Source: Caballeronia cordobensis
GTDB taxonomy: Bacteria > Pseudomonadota > Gammaproteobacteria > Burkholderiales > Burkholderiaceae
Length of the DNA stretch: 42,169 nt
Assembly: GCF_001544575.2 (NCBI RefSeq)
Contig: NZ_FCNY02000037.1
Span: 1 to 42,169, forward strand
Direction of reading: 5' to 3'
The notes under the pieces were generated by a model. The model worked only from the letters and a program-made list of their open reading frames with translations, was not told the origin of the DNA and did not search any database. A program made the translations under genes and the position numbers. Below, in pieces: positions 35,116 through 42,169 of the stretch (position 1 is its first letter; each line of letters begins with the position of its first letter).

Positions 35116-36249
35116 ATGCGTTTCGCGCGGCCGACCGCGCGTGTGGCGGCCTGGGCCGCATCGATTGCAACCGCTGTCCTGCTGGCCTCGTGCGGAGGCG
35201 GCAGCTACGTGAAGCCTGGCCCCGCCACGGCGACGGGCACGCCGATTACCACCGGCCAGCGTGCCGCGTCACGGCTGACGGCGGTAAGCTGGCAGCAGGT
35301 GCCGGGCTGGCAGGACGATTCGCTGATCGGCGCAACGGCCGCGCTGCGTCAGAACTGCAGCCGGCTCGCGCGTCAGACCAACTGGCAGAAGGCGTGCGCG
35401 GCGGCCCTGCGGCTCGATGACCTCGACATGTCGGCGGCGCGCAGCTTCTTCGAAACTTACTTCACGCCATTTCAGCTCGCCAATACCGACGGCACGCTCG
35501 ACGGTCTCGTGACAGGCTATTACGAGCCGCTTCTGCGCGGCTCGCGCACGCGTCACGGCATATATCAGTACGCGCTTTATCGTTGGCCGTACAAGTACAA
35601 GCCGGGTTCGGCGTTGCCCGTGCGGGCGCAGCTCGAACGTTCGGGCGTCTTGAACGGCAACGAACTCGTGTGGGTGGACGATCCGATCGAAGCGTTCTTC
35701 CTGCAGGTGCAGGGTTCGGGACGCGTCACGATGGAAGACGGCAGCGTGATGCGCGTCGGATTTGGCGGTACGAACAATCAGCCGTATCGATCGATCGGCA
35801 AGGAATTGCTCGATCGCGGCGAACTGACGCCCGCGCAGGCGACGATGCAGGGCATCAAGGCATGGGCGAAGGCGAACCCGGCGCGCGTCGATGCGCTGCT
35901 CGACGTGAATCCGCGCTTCGTGTTTTTCCGCGAAATGCCCTCGAACGACACGGTGACGGCAAGTCTCGGCGATGGCCCGGTGGGCGCGCTCGGTGTGCCG
36001 TTGACGCCCGAGCGTTCGATCGCGGTCGATCCGTCGGCGATCCCGCTCGGCACGCCGGTGTTCCTGCAGACGACGCGTCCGCTCAGCAATCAGCCGATGA
36101 ACCGTCTCGTGTTCGCGCAGGACACCGGTTCCGCGATCAAGGGCGGTGTGCGCGCGGACTACTTCTGGGGTCTCGGCGACGATGCGGGCGATCTCGCAGG
36201 CCGCATGAAGCAGGGCGGCAGAATGTGGCTATTGATGCCGAATTCCTGA
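35116..36249 (+). CDS. mltA: Membrane-bound lytic transglycosylase MltA
   Basis: MltA cleaves peptidoglycan to 1,6-anhydro products from the inner face of the outer membrane. The 377-residue precursor has a lipoprotein signal with lipobox LASC before GGGSYV. The MltA domain includes GLVTGYYEPLLRGSRTR and FFLQVQGSGRV; the C-terminal 3D domain includes VDPSAIPLGTPVFLQT and FAQDTGSAIKGGVRADYFWG with the catalytic Asp. I chose the ATG at 35116 because it directly begins the signal peptide; the frame is open further upstream through the small opposite-strand gene. Confidence 0.94.
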   Translation: MRFARPTARVAAWAASIATAVLLASCGGGSYVKPGPATATGTPITTGQRAASRLTAVSWQQVPGWQDDSLIGATAALRQNCSRLARQTNWQKACAAALRLDDLDMSAARSFFETYFTPFQLANTDGTLDGLVTGYYEPLLRGSRTRHGIYQYALYRWPYKYKPGSALPVRAQLERSGVLNGNELVWVDDPIEAFFLQVQGSGRVTMEDGSVMRVGFGGTNNQPYRSIGKELLDRGELTPAQATMQGIKAWAKANPARVDALLDVNPRFVFFREMPSNDTVTASLGDGPVGALGVPLTPERSIAVDPSAIPLGTPVFLQTTRPLSNQPMNRLVFAQDTGSAIKGGVRADYFWGLGDDAGDLAGRMKQGGRMWLLMPNS

Positions 36250-36269
36250 TTCGGTCTGGTGATTTTCCG

Positions 36270-36306
36270 AAAAGCTCGCGGCCCGCAAGGCCCGCGAGCT
36301 TTTTTT
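36270..36306. terminator. Terminator between mltA and paaK
   Basis: A 12-bp perfect stem (aaaagctcgcgg at 36270-36281 with ccgcgagctttt at 36292-36303) is followed by T to 36306 on the plus strand. It lies 20 bases past the mltA stop and five bases past the paaK stop on the other strand, where it also ends in several T residues. It can serve both convergent genes. Confidence 0.88.
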
Positions 36307-36310
36307 GACG

Positions 36311-37609
36311 CTATTTATTGCGCCGGTCGATCACGCGCCGCGCCTTGCCGACCGAACGTTCGATGCCGTTCACTGCAAGCACGTTCACCACGGCGCTTAC
36401 GCCGATCAACGCCTTGATGTCGTAGGCGAGCGCGGCCTTCGCGCTGTCGAGCGCGGCGAGATCGGGCGCCGACTCCGGGCAAGGTTCCACGTTCAGGGTC
36501 AGAACGTCGAGCGGACCTTCCTTCGTGAGCACGATCTGATAATGCGGCGCGAGCACAGGACGCTTCAGCAGCAATTCTTCGATCTGCGTCGGGAACACGT
36601 TGACGCCGCGAACGATCATCATGTCGTCTGAGCGGCCGGTGATCTTTTCCATACGGCGCATCGTGCGCGCGGTGCCGGGCAGAAGGCGCGTCAGATCGCG
36701 CGTGCGATAGCGGATGATCGGCAGCGCTTCCTTCGTGAGCGACGTGAAGACGAGCTCGCCGAATTCGCCGTCAGGCAACACTTCGCCGGTTTCCGGATCG
36801 ATGATTTCCGGATAGAAGTGATCCTCCCAGATCGTCGGGCCGTCCTTGGTTTCCGCGCATTCCGACGCGACGCCCGGACCCATCACTTCCGAAAGTCCGT
36901 AGATATCGACCGCGTCGATGCCCATGCGCGTTTCGATTGCGCGTCGCATGTCGTTCGTCCACGGCTCCGCGCCAAAAATGCCGATCCGCAGCGAACAGGC
37001 AGCCGGATCGAGACCCTGACGCTCCAGTTCGTCGGCGATAGACAACATGTAGCTCGGCGTGACCATGATGATGTCAGGCCGGAAGTCCTGAATCAGTTGC
37101 ACCTGCTTCTCGGTCTGCCCGCCGCCGAAAGGAATGACCGTGAGCCCCGCACGCTCCGCGCCATAGTGCGCGCCGAGGCCGCCGGTAAAAAGCCCGTATC
37201 CATAGCTCACGTGGACCTTGTCGCCGCGGCGCGCACCGGCGGCTCGAATGGAGCGCGCCACGAGATTCGCCCAGTTGTCGAGATCCTGCGTCGTGTAGCC
37301 GACGACCGTCGGCTTGCCCGTCGTGCCGGACGATGCGTGAATGCGCGAGACGCGCTCCTGCGGCACCGCGAACATGCCGAAGGGATAGTTGTCGCGCAGG
37401 TCTTTCTTCGTCGTGAAGGGAAAGCGCGCCAGATCCGAAAGCGACGTGACTTCATCCGGATGGACGCCGGCTTCGTCGAACTTGCGCCGGTACACCGGCG
37501 AATTGTCATAGGCGTGTTTGAGCGACCATTTGAGGCGCTCCAGCTGCAGCGCCGCGAGTTCGTCGCGGCTCGCCTTCTCGATCGGATCGAGCGGCAGCGG
37601 TGTGGTCAT
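36311..37609 (-). CDS. paaK: Phenylacetate-CoA ligase
   Basis: PaaK activates phenylacetate to phenylacetyl-CoA with ATP, the first step of the aerobic hybrid pathway. The 432-residue adenylate-forming enzyme shows the P-loop SSGTTGKP at 93-100, YGLFTGGLGAHYGAE, GAEPWTNDMR, DIYGLSEVMGPGVASEC (adenine-binding), and the C-terminal RSDDMMIVRGVNVFPTQIEE hinge. The start MTTPLPLDPIEKASRDE is preferred over an ATG 14 codons upstream, with an AAGGAGAC ribosome site seven bases before it. It is the last gene of the paaN-G-I-K run. Confidence 0.96.
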   Translation of the reverse strand: MTTPLPLDPIEKASRDELAALQLERLKWSLKHAYDNSPVYRRKFDEAGVHPDEVTSLSDLARFPFTTKKDLRDNYPFGMFAVPQERVSRIHASSGTTGKPTVVGYTTQDLDNWANLVARSIRAAGARRGDKVHVSYGYGLFTGGLGAHYGAERAGLTVIPFGGGQTEKQVQLIQDFRPDIIMVTPSYMLSIADELERQGLDPAACSLRIGIFGAEPWTNDMRRAIETRMGIDAVDIYGLSEVMGPGVASECAETKDGPTIWEDHFYPEIIDPETGEVLPDGEFGELVFTSLTKEALPIIRYRTRDLTRLLPGTARTMRRMEKITGRSDDMMIVRGVNVFPTQIEELLLKRPVLAPHYQIVLTKEGPLDVLTLNVEPCPESAPDLAALDSAKAALAYDIKALIGVSAVVNVLAVNGIERSVGKARRVIDRRNK

Positions 37610-37678
37610 TGCTGTCTCCTTGATGCTGACTTCTCGGCGCGGCCATTGCATGCCGCGTCCGTTATATGAACGAGCCCG

Positions 37679-38104
37679 TCAGGCGGGGATCACGGTGCCT
37701 CGAATCTGAGCGGACTTGCCGCGGAACATCGCGACCGCTTCGCCCTCCCGGTTCGTCACGCGGATATCGTAAATGCCGGTGCGCCCGCTCAACGTCTGCT
37801 CGATCGCTTCCGCGGTCAGACGGTCGCCGCCTTGCACGGGGCGCAGAAATTCGATCGAGCAGCCCGCCGCAACGGTGCTGATGTTGTACGAGTTGCAGGC
37901 GAAAGCGAACGCGGAGTCCGCCAGCGTGAACATGAGACCGCCGTGGCAAATCGCATGACCGTTGAGAAAGTCCGGACGAACGTCCATTTGCAGCCGCGCG
38001 TAGCCCGGCCGCACTTCGATCAATTCGATGCCGAGCGCGCGCGAGCAGGCGTCGGATTCGTACATGGCCTTGGCCGTGGCTTCCGCGAGTTGTTGTGGCG
38101 TCAC
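37679..38104 (-). CDS. paaI: PaaI-type hydroxyphenylacetyl-CoA thioesterase
   Basis: PaaI is a hotdog-fold thioesterase that frees CoA from dead-end phenylacetyl-CoA derivatives. The 141-residue protein has the family motif NGHAICHGGLMFTLADSAFAFACN with the catalytic Asp in LADSAFAF. FLRPVQGGDRLTAEA and GIYDIRVTNREGEAVAMFRG complete the sheet. The start codon is GTG, with GGAG six bases upstream. It lies between paaG and paaK on the same strand, which supports the assignment. Confidence 0.93.
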   Translation of the reverse strand: MTPQQLAEATAKAMYESDACSRALGIELIEVRPGYARLQMDVRPDFLNGHAICHGGLMFTLADSAFAFACNSYNISTVAAGCSIEFLRPVQGGDRLTAEAIEQTLSGRTGIYDIRVTNREGEAVAMFRGKSAQIRGTVIPA

Positions 38105-38129
38105 GGGTGTCTCCGGATTGAGTTGATTC

Positions 38130-38921
38130 TCACAGACCTTCGAAGCGCGGCGCGCGCTTTTCCTTGAATGCGGCCACGCCTTCGATGTAGTCGGGCGACG
38201 CGCCCAGTTCGCGTTGCAGATCGCGTTCGAGGTCGAGTTGCTGGTCGAACGTCTTGTTGGCGCTCGCGCGGATGGCCTGCTTGATCGCGATGACGGCGCG
38301 CGCGGGCTGTTGCGCGAGTTGGGCGGCGAGTTGCGCTGCCGCTTGCTGCAGTTCGCCGTCTTCGACGACGCGCCATACGATTCCCCAGGCTTCCGCCTTT
38401 TCAGCGCTGAGTTTTTCGCCTGTCAGCGCGAGGCCGAGCGCGCGCGCCTCGCCGACGCGGCGCGGCAAGAGCCACGTTCCGCCCGAGTCGGGCACGAGGC
38501 CGATCTTCACGAATGCCTGAATGAAACTCGCGGATCGCGCCGCGACGACGAGATCGCACGCCATGGCGAGGTTCGCGCCGGCGCCGGCGGCCGTGCCGTT
38601 TACGGCTGCGATGATCGGCAGGCGCATGGCCTGCAGCCTGCGAACCAGCGGATTGAAGAACTCGTCGATGAGATCGCCGAGATCCGACATCGAGCCGGGC
38701 GTGAAATCGAGATCCGCCAGATCCTGGCCCGCGCAGAAACCGCGACCCGCGCCAGTAATGACCAGCGCCCGCGCGTTGCCGGCCTCGATTTCAGTGAGCG
38801 CCTCGTTCAACTCGCGATGCATCGCGCGCGTGAAGCTATTCAGCTTGTCCGGACGATTGAGCGTGAGCGTCGCGACACGCGTCTCGCCATCGATGCGGAA
38901 CAACACGGACTTCTCTGTCAT
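38130..38921 (-). CDS. paaG: Ring-1,2-epoxyphenylacetyl-CoA isomerase
   Basis: PaaG isomerises the epoxide to the oxepin and shifts double bonds later in the pathway. The 263-residue crotonase-fold protein has the oxyanion-hole segments RGFCAGQDLADL and VNGTAAGAGANLAMACDL. The two Glu residues of hydratases are replaced (Asn117 and a non-acidic residue near 136), while Asp145 in GLVPDSGGTW is kept, the pattern of isomerases. It therefore differs from the hydratase encoded at 40927. It starts about 160 bases after paaN. Confidence 0.92.
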   Translation of the reverse strand: MTEKSVLFRIDGETRVATLTLNRPDKLNSFTRAMHRELNEALTEIEAGNARALVITGAGRGFCAGQDLADLDFTPGSMSDLGDLIDEFFNPLVRRLQAMRLPIIAAVNGTAAGAGANLAMACDLVVAARSASFIQAFVKIGLVPDSGGTWLLPRRVGEARALGLALTGEKLSAEKAEAWGIVWRVVEDGELQQAAAQLAAQLAQQPARAVIAIKQAIRASANKTFDQQLDLERDLQRELGASPDYIEGVAAFKEKRAPRFEGL

Positions 38922-39011
38922 TGCTTCTCCTATGTCGCCGAGTCCAGCCGCGACGGCTACTGCCGACCGGTTTCTTTACCTTCCGATACTAGCCGCGCGG
39001 CGGACTGCTTT

Positions 39012-39087
39012 CCATTCGGCCGAATGGCATAAGCCGTTTGCACGGCGTTTCGCCCTTCGTGCTCTCGTCGTCGTTTTGGCTTATGCC
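39012..39087. repeat. Inverted repeats in the paaN-paaG gap
   Basis: ggcataagcc (39026-39035) is the reverse complement of ggcttatgcc (39078-39087), giving a 10-bp stem with a 42-base loop that includes the paaN stop codon. Next to it lies the perfect 16-bp palindrome ccattcggccgaatgg (39012-39027). No T-run follows. Role unknown: transcript processing, end protection or a regulator site are all possible. Confidence 0.5.
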
Positions 39088-40790
39088 GTTTGGCCGGCTT
39101 CCGCCGGCGCGGCCATCGGCGCAACATGGACCCGGCTCTGCACCACGCGGAAGCGGTTCGCGACGAAAGCGGCGTCGGAGAGCGCGGCGTTCGCCGCCGG
39201 GTTCGCACCCGTGCCGTGGAAGTCCGAGAAGGCTGCGGTCTGATTGACGAACACACCGCCCGTGAGATTGATCGAGAGAGCCACGCCGCCCTCGATGGCC
39301 GCTTCGTGCGCGGCTTCGATCACCTTGTCGTCGGTGCTGTAGGCACCGAACGTCAATGCGCCGTGCGTGCGCGCGATCGAGCCGGCGAGGTCGAGCGATT
39401 GTGCGGTCGAGTCGGTGGCGACGATGAACGAAATCGGGCCGAACCATTCCTTCGTGAACTTGGCTTCGTCGGTTTTCGCGTCGAGCTTGAGAATGAGCGG
39501 CGTAAGCACGCGCGCTTCAGGAAACGCCGGGTGCGCGAGGGACTGGCTATCGAGCAGGATCTCGCCGAGCGCCCGGGCTTCGTCGAGGCGGCTCGCCACT
39601 CCGTCGTTCTGAATCGCGCCCGTGAGTTCGACGGCACGCGCCGGATCGGATGCCAGCTTTCCGACCGCGCCCGCGATGGATTTCGCGACATCGTCGAAAC
39701 TGAGATGGCCTTCGGCCGTGCGGATGCCATCGCGCGGCACGTAGATATTCTGCGGCGCCGTGCACATCTGACCGGAATAGAGCGCGAGCGAGAAGGCGAT
39801 GTTGCGCGCGGCGGCTTTCATGTCGTCCACGGAATCGATGACGATCTGATTCACGCCCGCCTTCTCGGTGTACACCTGCGCCTGATGCGCATTGCGTTCG
39901 AGCCAGTTGCCGTTTTGGGTGCTGCCCGTGAAGTCGATCAGCTTGATTTCCGGACGGACGGCCAGTTCCTGAACGAGTGCGCCGTCGTTGGGTTCGGTCG
40001 CGAGCAGGGTGACGACGTTCGGATCGAAACCGGCTTCGCGAAGCACATCACGCGCGATGCGCACGGTGATGGCGAGCGGCAGGATCGCGCCCGGATGCGG
40101 TTTGACGATGACGGCGTTGCCGGTCGCGAGATCGGCGAACATGCCCGGATAGCCGTTCCACGTCGGAAACGTGCAGCAGCCGAGTACGAGCCCGGTGCCG
40201 CGCGGGACGATGGCAAAGCGCTTTTGCATCGCGAGCGGCGGGTTCTTGCCTTGCGGCTTTTCCCAGTGAGCTTCAGCGGGGATGCGGCGCAACTGGTCCC
40301 ACGCGTAGACCACGGCTTCGAGCGCACGGTCTTGCGCGTGCGGGCCGCCGGCCTGGAACGCCATCATGAAGGCCTGGCCGGTCGTATGCATGACGCTGTA
40401 GGCAATCTCGAAACTGGCGCGATTCAGACGCGACAGGATTTCGAGACTGACGCCAACCCACGCCTTCGGGCCGGCGGCGCGCCAGCCAGCCTGCGCAGCG
40501 CCAGCAGCTTTGATGAGCGCGTCGGGATCGGCTTTCGGGTAGCGGATGTCGAGCGCGATGCCGAACGGCGAACGTTCCTTGCCGACAGTGTCGCCCGTCG
40601 AAGGCTGATCGAGTTCGAACGTCTTGCCGAAGTGCGCCTTGAACGCGGCTTCGCCGTCGGCATTGGCCGTTTCCCCGTACACTTTGGGACTCGGCATTTC
40701 GGCAAACGGGCTCCAGTAGCCGCGTGTTTCGATGGCTGCGAGCGCTTTGTCGAGCGTCGCTTCGTGCTTCGTGAATAGCGGATGTGTCAT
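39081..40790 (-). CDS. paaN: Phenylacetate-pathway aldehyde dehydrogenase PaaN
   Basis: The 569-residue aldehyde dehydrogenase oxidises the ring-opened semialdehyde CoA intermediate of phenylacetate breakdown. The catalytic Cys is Cys343 in LYSGQMCTAPQNIYV. GTGLVLGCCTFPTWNGYPGMFADLATGNAVIVKPHP forms the NAD-binding part and IDFTGSTQNGNWLE the nucleotide loop. It lacks the C-terminal MaoC hydratase domain of E. coli PaaZ, so ring-opening hydrolysis must come from another protein. The N-terminal 100 residues are longer than in generic aldehyde dehydrogenases, as in PaaN-type proteins. Confidence 0.93.
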   Translation of the reverse strand: MTHPLFTKHEATLDKALAAIETRGYWSPFAEMPSPKVYGETANADGEAAFKAHFGKTFELDQPSTGDTVGKERSPFGIALDIRYPKADPDALIKAAGAAQAGWRAAGPKAWVGVSLEILSRLNRASFEIAYSVMHTTGQAFMMAFQAGGPHAQDRALEAVVYAWDQLRRIPAEAHWEKPQGKNPPLAMQKRFAIVPRGTGLVLGCCTFPTWNGYPGMFADLATGNAVIVKPHPGAILPLAITVRIARDVLREAGFDPNVVTLLATEPNDGALVQELAVRPEIKLIDFTGSTQNGNWLERNAHQAQVYTEKAGVNQIVIDSVDDMKAAARNIAFSLALYSGQMCTAPQNIYVPRDGIRTAEGHLSFDDVAKSIAGAVGKLASDPARAVELTGAIQNDGVASRLDEARALGEILLDSQSLAHPAFPEARVLTPLILKLDAKTDEAKFTKEWFGPISFIVATDSTAQSLDLAGSIARTHGALTFGAYSTDDKVIEAAHEAAIEGGVALSINLTGGVFVNQTAAFSDFHGTGANPAANAALSDAAFVANRFRVVQSRVHVAPMAAPAEAGQTA

Positions 40791-40833
40791 GGTCGCGAGA
40801 AGAGTAGGGGAAAAGGTGCCGGGCCTAATAATT

Positions 40834-40849
40834 AACCGACCGGTTGGTT
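40834..40849. promoter_or_regulatory. PaaR/TetR-like inverted repeat between paaN and the hydratase gene
   Basis: AACCGACCGGTTGGTT is a 16-base inverted repeat with one mismatched pair. It lies 44 bases upstream of paaN and 78 bases upstream of the divergent hydratase gene. From memory, PaaR (TetR family) sites in Burkholderia contain an ACCGACCGGTCGGT-like core, which this matches well. A phenylacetyl-CoA-responsive repressor is the natural candidate; the paaR gene is not in the window. Confidence 0.6.
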
Positions 40850-40926
40850 GGTGATGGTAGCATTATCGAGATGCTGTGACGATGTCTTTTCATTAGGGCT
40901 TACCTGAGGGTAGAGAGGGGGAGTGA

Positions 40927-41703
40927 ATGGCTTACGAGAATCTGCTGGTCGAAACGCGTGATCGGGTTGGACTCATCACGCTCAACCGCCCGAAAGCGCT
41001 CAACGCACTGAACGACGCGCTCATGGACGAACTGGGTGCAGCGCTCAAGGCGTTCGACGCCGACGAAAACATCGGCGCGATCGTGTTGACCGGTAGCGAG
41101 AAGGCGTTCGCCGCGGGGGCGGACATCGGCATGATGGCGAGCTATTCCTATATGGATGTCTACCGGGGCGACTACATCACGCGCAACTGGGAGGCGATCC
41201 GCACCATTCGCAAGCCGGTCATTGCCGCGGTGGCCGGCTTCGCGCTGGGCGGCGGTTGCGAGCTTGCGATGATGTGCGACATCGTCATCGCCGCCGACAC
41301 CGCCAAATTCGGCCAGCCGGAGATCAAGCTCGGCGTGATTCCGGGTGCGGGCGGAACGCAGCGTCTGCCGCGCGCCGTTTCGAAGGCCAAGGCGATGGAC
41401 ATGTGTCTGACCGCGCGGATGATGGATGCCAGCGAGGCCGAGCGCGCCGGACTGGTGTCGCGCATCGTCGGGGCGGATCGTCTGCTCGATGAGGCCATCG
41501 AAGCCGCGACGATCATCGCCGGATTCTCCTTGCCGGCCGTGATGATGGCCAAGGAGGCCGTCAACCGCGCGTACGAGACGACGCTGGCGGAAGGCGTGCA
41601 TTTCGAGAGGCGTCTGTTCCATTCGTTGTTCGCCACCGAGGATCAGAAGGAAGGCATGGCGGCCTTCGTCGAGAAGCGCAAGCCTGTTTTCAAGCATCGG
41701 TGA
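40927..41703 (+). CDS. Enoyl-CoA hydratase (PaaF-like)
   Basis: The 258-residue crotonase-fold enzyme hydrates 2-enoyl-CoA to 3-hydroxyacyl-CoA. Both catalytic Glu residues of true hydratases are present: Glu112 in GGGCELAMMCD and Glu132 in FGQPEIKLGVIPGAGGTQRLPR. AFAAGADIGMM supplies an oxyanion-hole NH. It is divergent from paaN with a shared regulatory gap, which suggests the role of PaaF (2,3-dehydroadipyl-CoA hydratase), but a general beta-oxidation role is possible. A gagaggggg segment before the ATG is the ribosome site. Confidence 0.9.
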   Translation: MAYENLLVETRDRVGLITLNRPKALNALNDALMDELGAALKAFDADENIGAIVLTGSEKAFAAGADIGMMASYSYMDVYRGDYITRNWEAIRTIRKPVIAAVAGFALGGGCELAMMCDIVIAADTAKFGQPEIKLGVIPGAGGTQRLPRAVSKAKAMDMCLTARMMDASEAERAGLVSRIVGADRLLDEAIEAATIIAGFSLPAVMMAKEAVNRAYETTLAEGVHFERRLFHSLFATEDQKEGMAAFVEKRKPVFKHR

Positions 41704-41756
41704 TTTCTATCGAGAAAGCGCTTGCGCTTGCGGATCTCACTCACTAGAATTCCGTT

Positions 41757-41782
41757 CCTTCGCGATTCGATGAACGCGAAGG
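41757..41782. other. Hairpin after the hydratase gene
   Basis: ccttcgcg (41757-41764) pairs with cgcgaagg (41775-41782), with further imperfect pairing outside. There is no T-run. It may end or protect the hydratase transcript before the rRNA promoter. Confidence 0.35.
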
Positions 41783-41863
41783 GAGCGGGAGAGCGGCATC
41801 GGTGGTGTGCCTTGCAGGTGGTTTGAGGCGCAGTCAGTCAGCGAGAAAACTTCGAAATTCTTG

Positions 41864-41892
41864 TTGACAGTAACCGAGGCGGTGTTCATAAT
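41864..41892 (+). promoter_or_regulatory. rRNA operon promoter
   Basis: TTGACA (41864-41869), a 17-base spacer and CATAAT (41887-41892) make a near-consensus sigma-70 promoter. The A-rich segment just upstream (gagaaaacttcgaaattc) could be an UP element. It drives the rRNA leader and 16S gene. Confidence 0.85.
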
Positions 41893-41922
41893 CTCGTTTC
41901 TCTGCTGCAGACAACGCAGCGA

Positions 41923-42156
41923 CGCAAGACGGTGGTGAGGTTGGATGTCTTGCGATGTGCTCTTTAAAAACTAACAGCCGATAAGTGTGGGCGCTTGATA
42001 GCGAGTGCGGCTGGTCTTTCGGGATCAGTCATAGCAAAAGTATCAAGAGTCTCACACGAAGTATCAGAGGAAGGTTTTTGTCTTAGGACATTAATCATCG
42101 TCAGTACGTTGAGTGAGCGACCGGTTCTTAACGGAACCGAAAACAGTAACAGGTTT
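41923..42156 (+). other. 16S rRNA leader with hairpin and boxA
   Basis: A stem of cgcaagac (41923-41930) with gtcttgcg (41947-41954) comes just before TGCTCTTTAAAA at 41958-41969, which matches boxA, the NusB/NusE loading site for rRNA antitermination. The remaining leader to 42156 is non-coding and shows no tRNA. It should contain one side of the RNase III processing stem, whose partner lies outside the window. Confidence 0.8.
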
Positions 42157-42169
42157 GAACTGAAGAGTT
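42157..42169 (+). rRNA. rrs: 16S rRNA, first 13 bases
   Basis: The last bases gaactgaagagtt match the 5' end of bacterial 16S rRNA (aligned with E. coli aaattgaagagtttg). The gene is cut by the window edge. The exact mature 5' end is inferred by that alignment. Confidence 0.85.

Noticed and set aside
38961..38973. Second PaaR-like site upstream of paaG
   Set aside because: Only the central ACCGGT is symmetric; the outer half-sites do not match, so it is noted only as a possible remnant.
42110..42125. gcgaccggtt in the rRNA leader resembling the PaaR core
   Set aside because: Short partial match inside a structured rRNA leader; most likely chance.

Overview
This is a high-GC chromosomal segment from a beta-proteobacterium of the Burkholderiaceae, most likely Burkholderia sensu lato (Burkholderia, Paraburkholderia or Caballeronia). 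The basis is gene content and order (hemA-prfA-prmC-grxD-ubiX; rpe-gph-trpE-trpG-trpD-trpC; paaN-paaG-paaI-paaK), codon bias, and a Burkholderia-like rRNA leader at the right end. Genus and species are inference.

Layout. 1-110: probable tail of an off-window gene and two stacked terminator hairpins. 110-895: LigB-family dioxygenase. 990-5290 (minus): hemA, prfA, prmC, grxD and ubiX, a tight housekeeping run. 5481-10531: a lone glycosyltransferase, a GlsB-like membrane protein, an M24B aminopeptidase, a HAD hydrolase and an AsmA/DUF748-like protein. 10653-12796: ettA and a secreted DUF3761 protein. 12931-20843 (minus): a four-gene type I restriction-modification operon, hsdM-hsdS-DUF1016 nuclease-hsdR, set between housekeeping genes with an AT-rich upstream region. 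This is the accessory part of the window. 21133-27108: ychF, a UbiH-type hydroxylase, dsbC, an M61 peptidase and azoR. 27158-34322 (minus): rpe, gph, trpE, trpG, trpD, trpC, a CYTH protein and ung. A Trp-rich leader peptide and a terminator hairpin lie between gph and trpE and look like a trp attenuator. 34536-36249: apaG and mltA, with a 49-codon membrane-protein gene on the opposite strand between them. 36311-41703: phenylacetate catabolism genes paaN, paaG, paaI and paaK (minus) and a divergent enoyl-CoA hydratase, with a TetR/PaaR-like inverted repeat between the divergent starts. 41864-42169: promoter, leader with boxA, and the first bases of a 16S rRNA gene.

How the genes work together. 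HemA starts haem synthesis, and PrfA and its methylase PrmC serve translation termination. TrpE/G/D/C carry chorismate to indole-glycerol phosphate. PaaK activates phenylacetate to its CoA ester; PaaG, PaaN, the hydratase and PaaI act on the ring-derived CoA intermediates. HsdM/S/R form a restriction barrier. The DUF1016 protein is a second PD-(D/E)XK nuclease translated from inside the end of hsdS, so it is probably made with the Hsd complex.

The most interesting items are the embedded DUF1016 nuclease, the trp attenuator with its leader peptide, the antisense-nested 49-residue membrane protein, a candidate leaderless start for the UbiH-type gene, and a palindrome at the RM promoter. I saw no tRNA, CRISPR array, transposase, integrase or phage gene.
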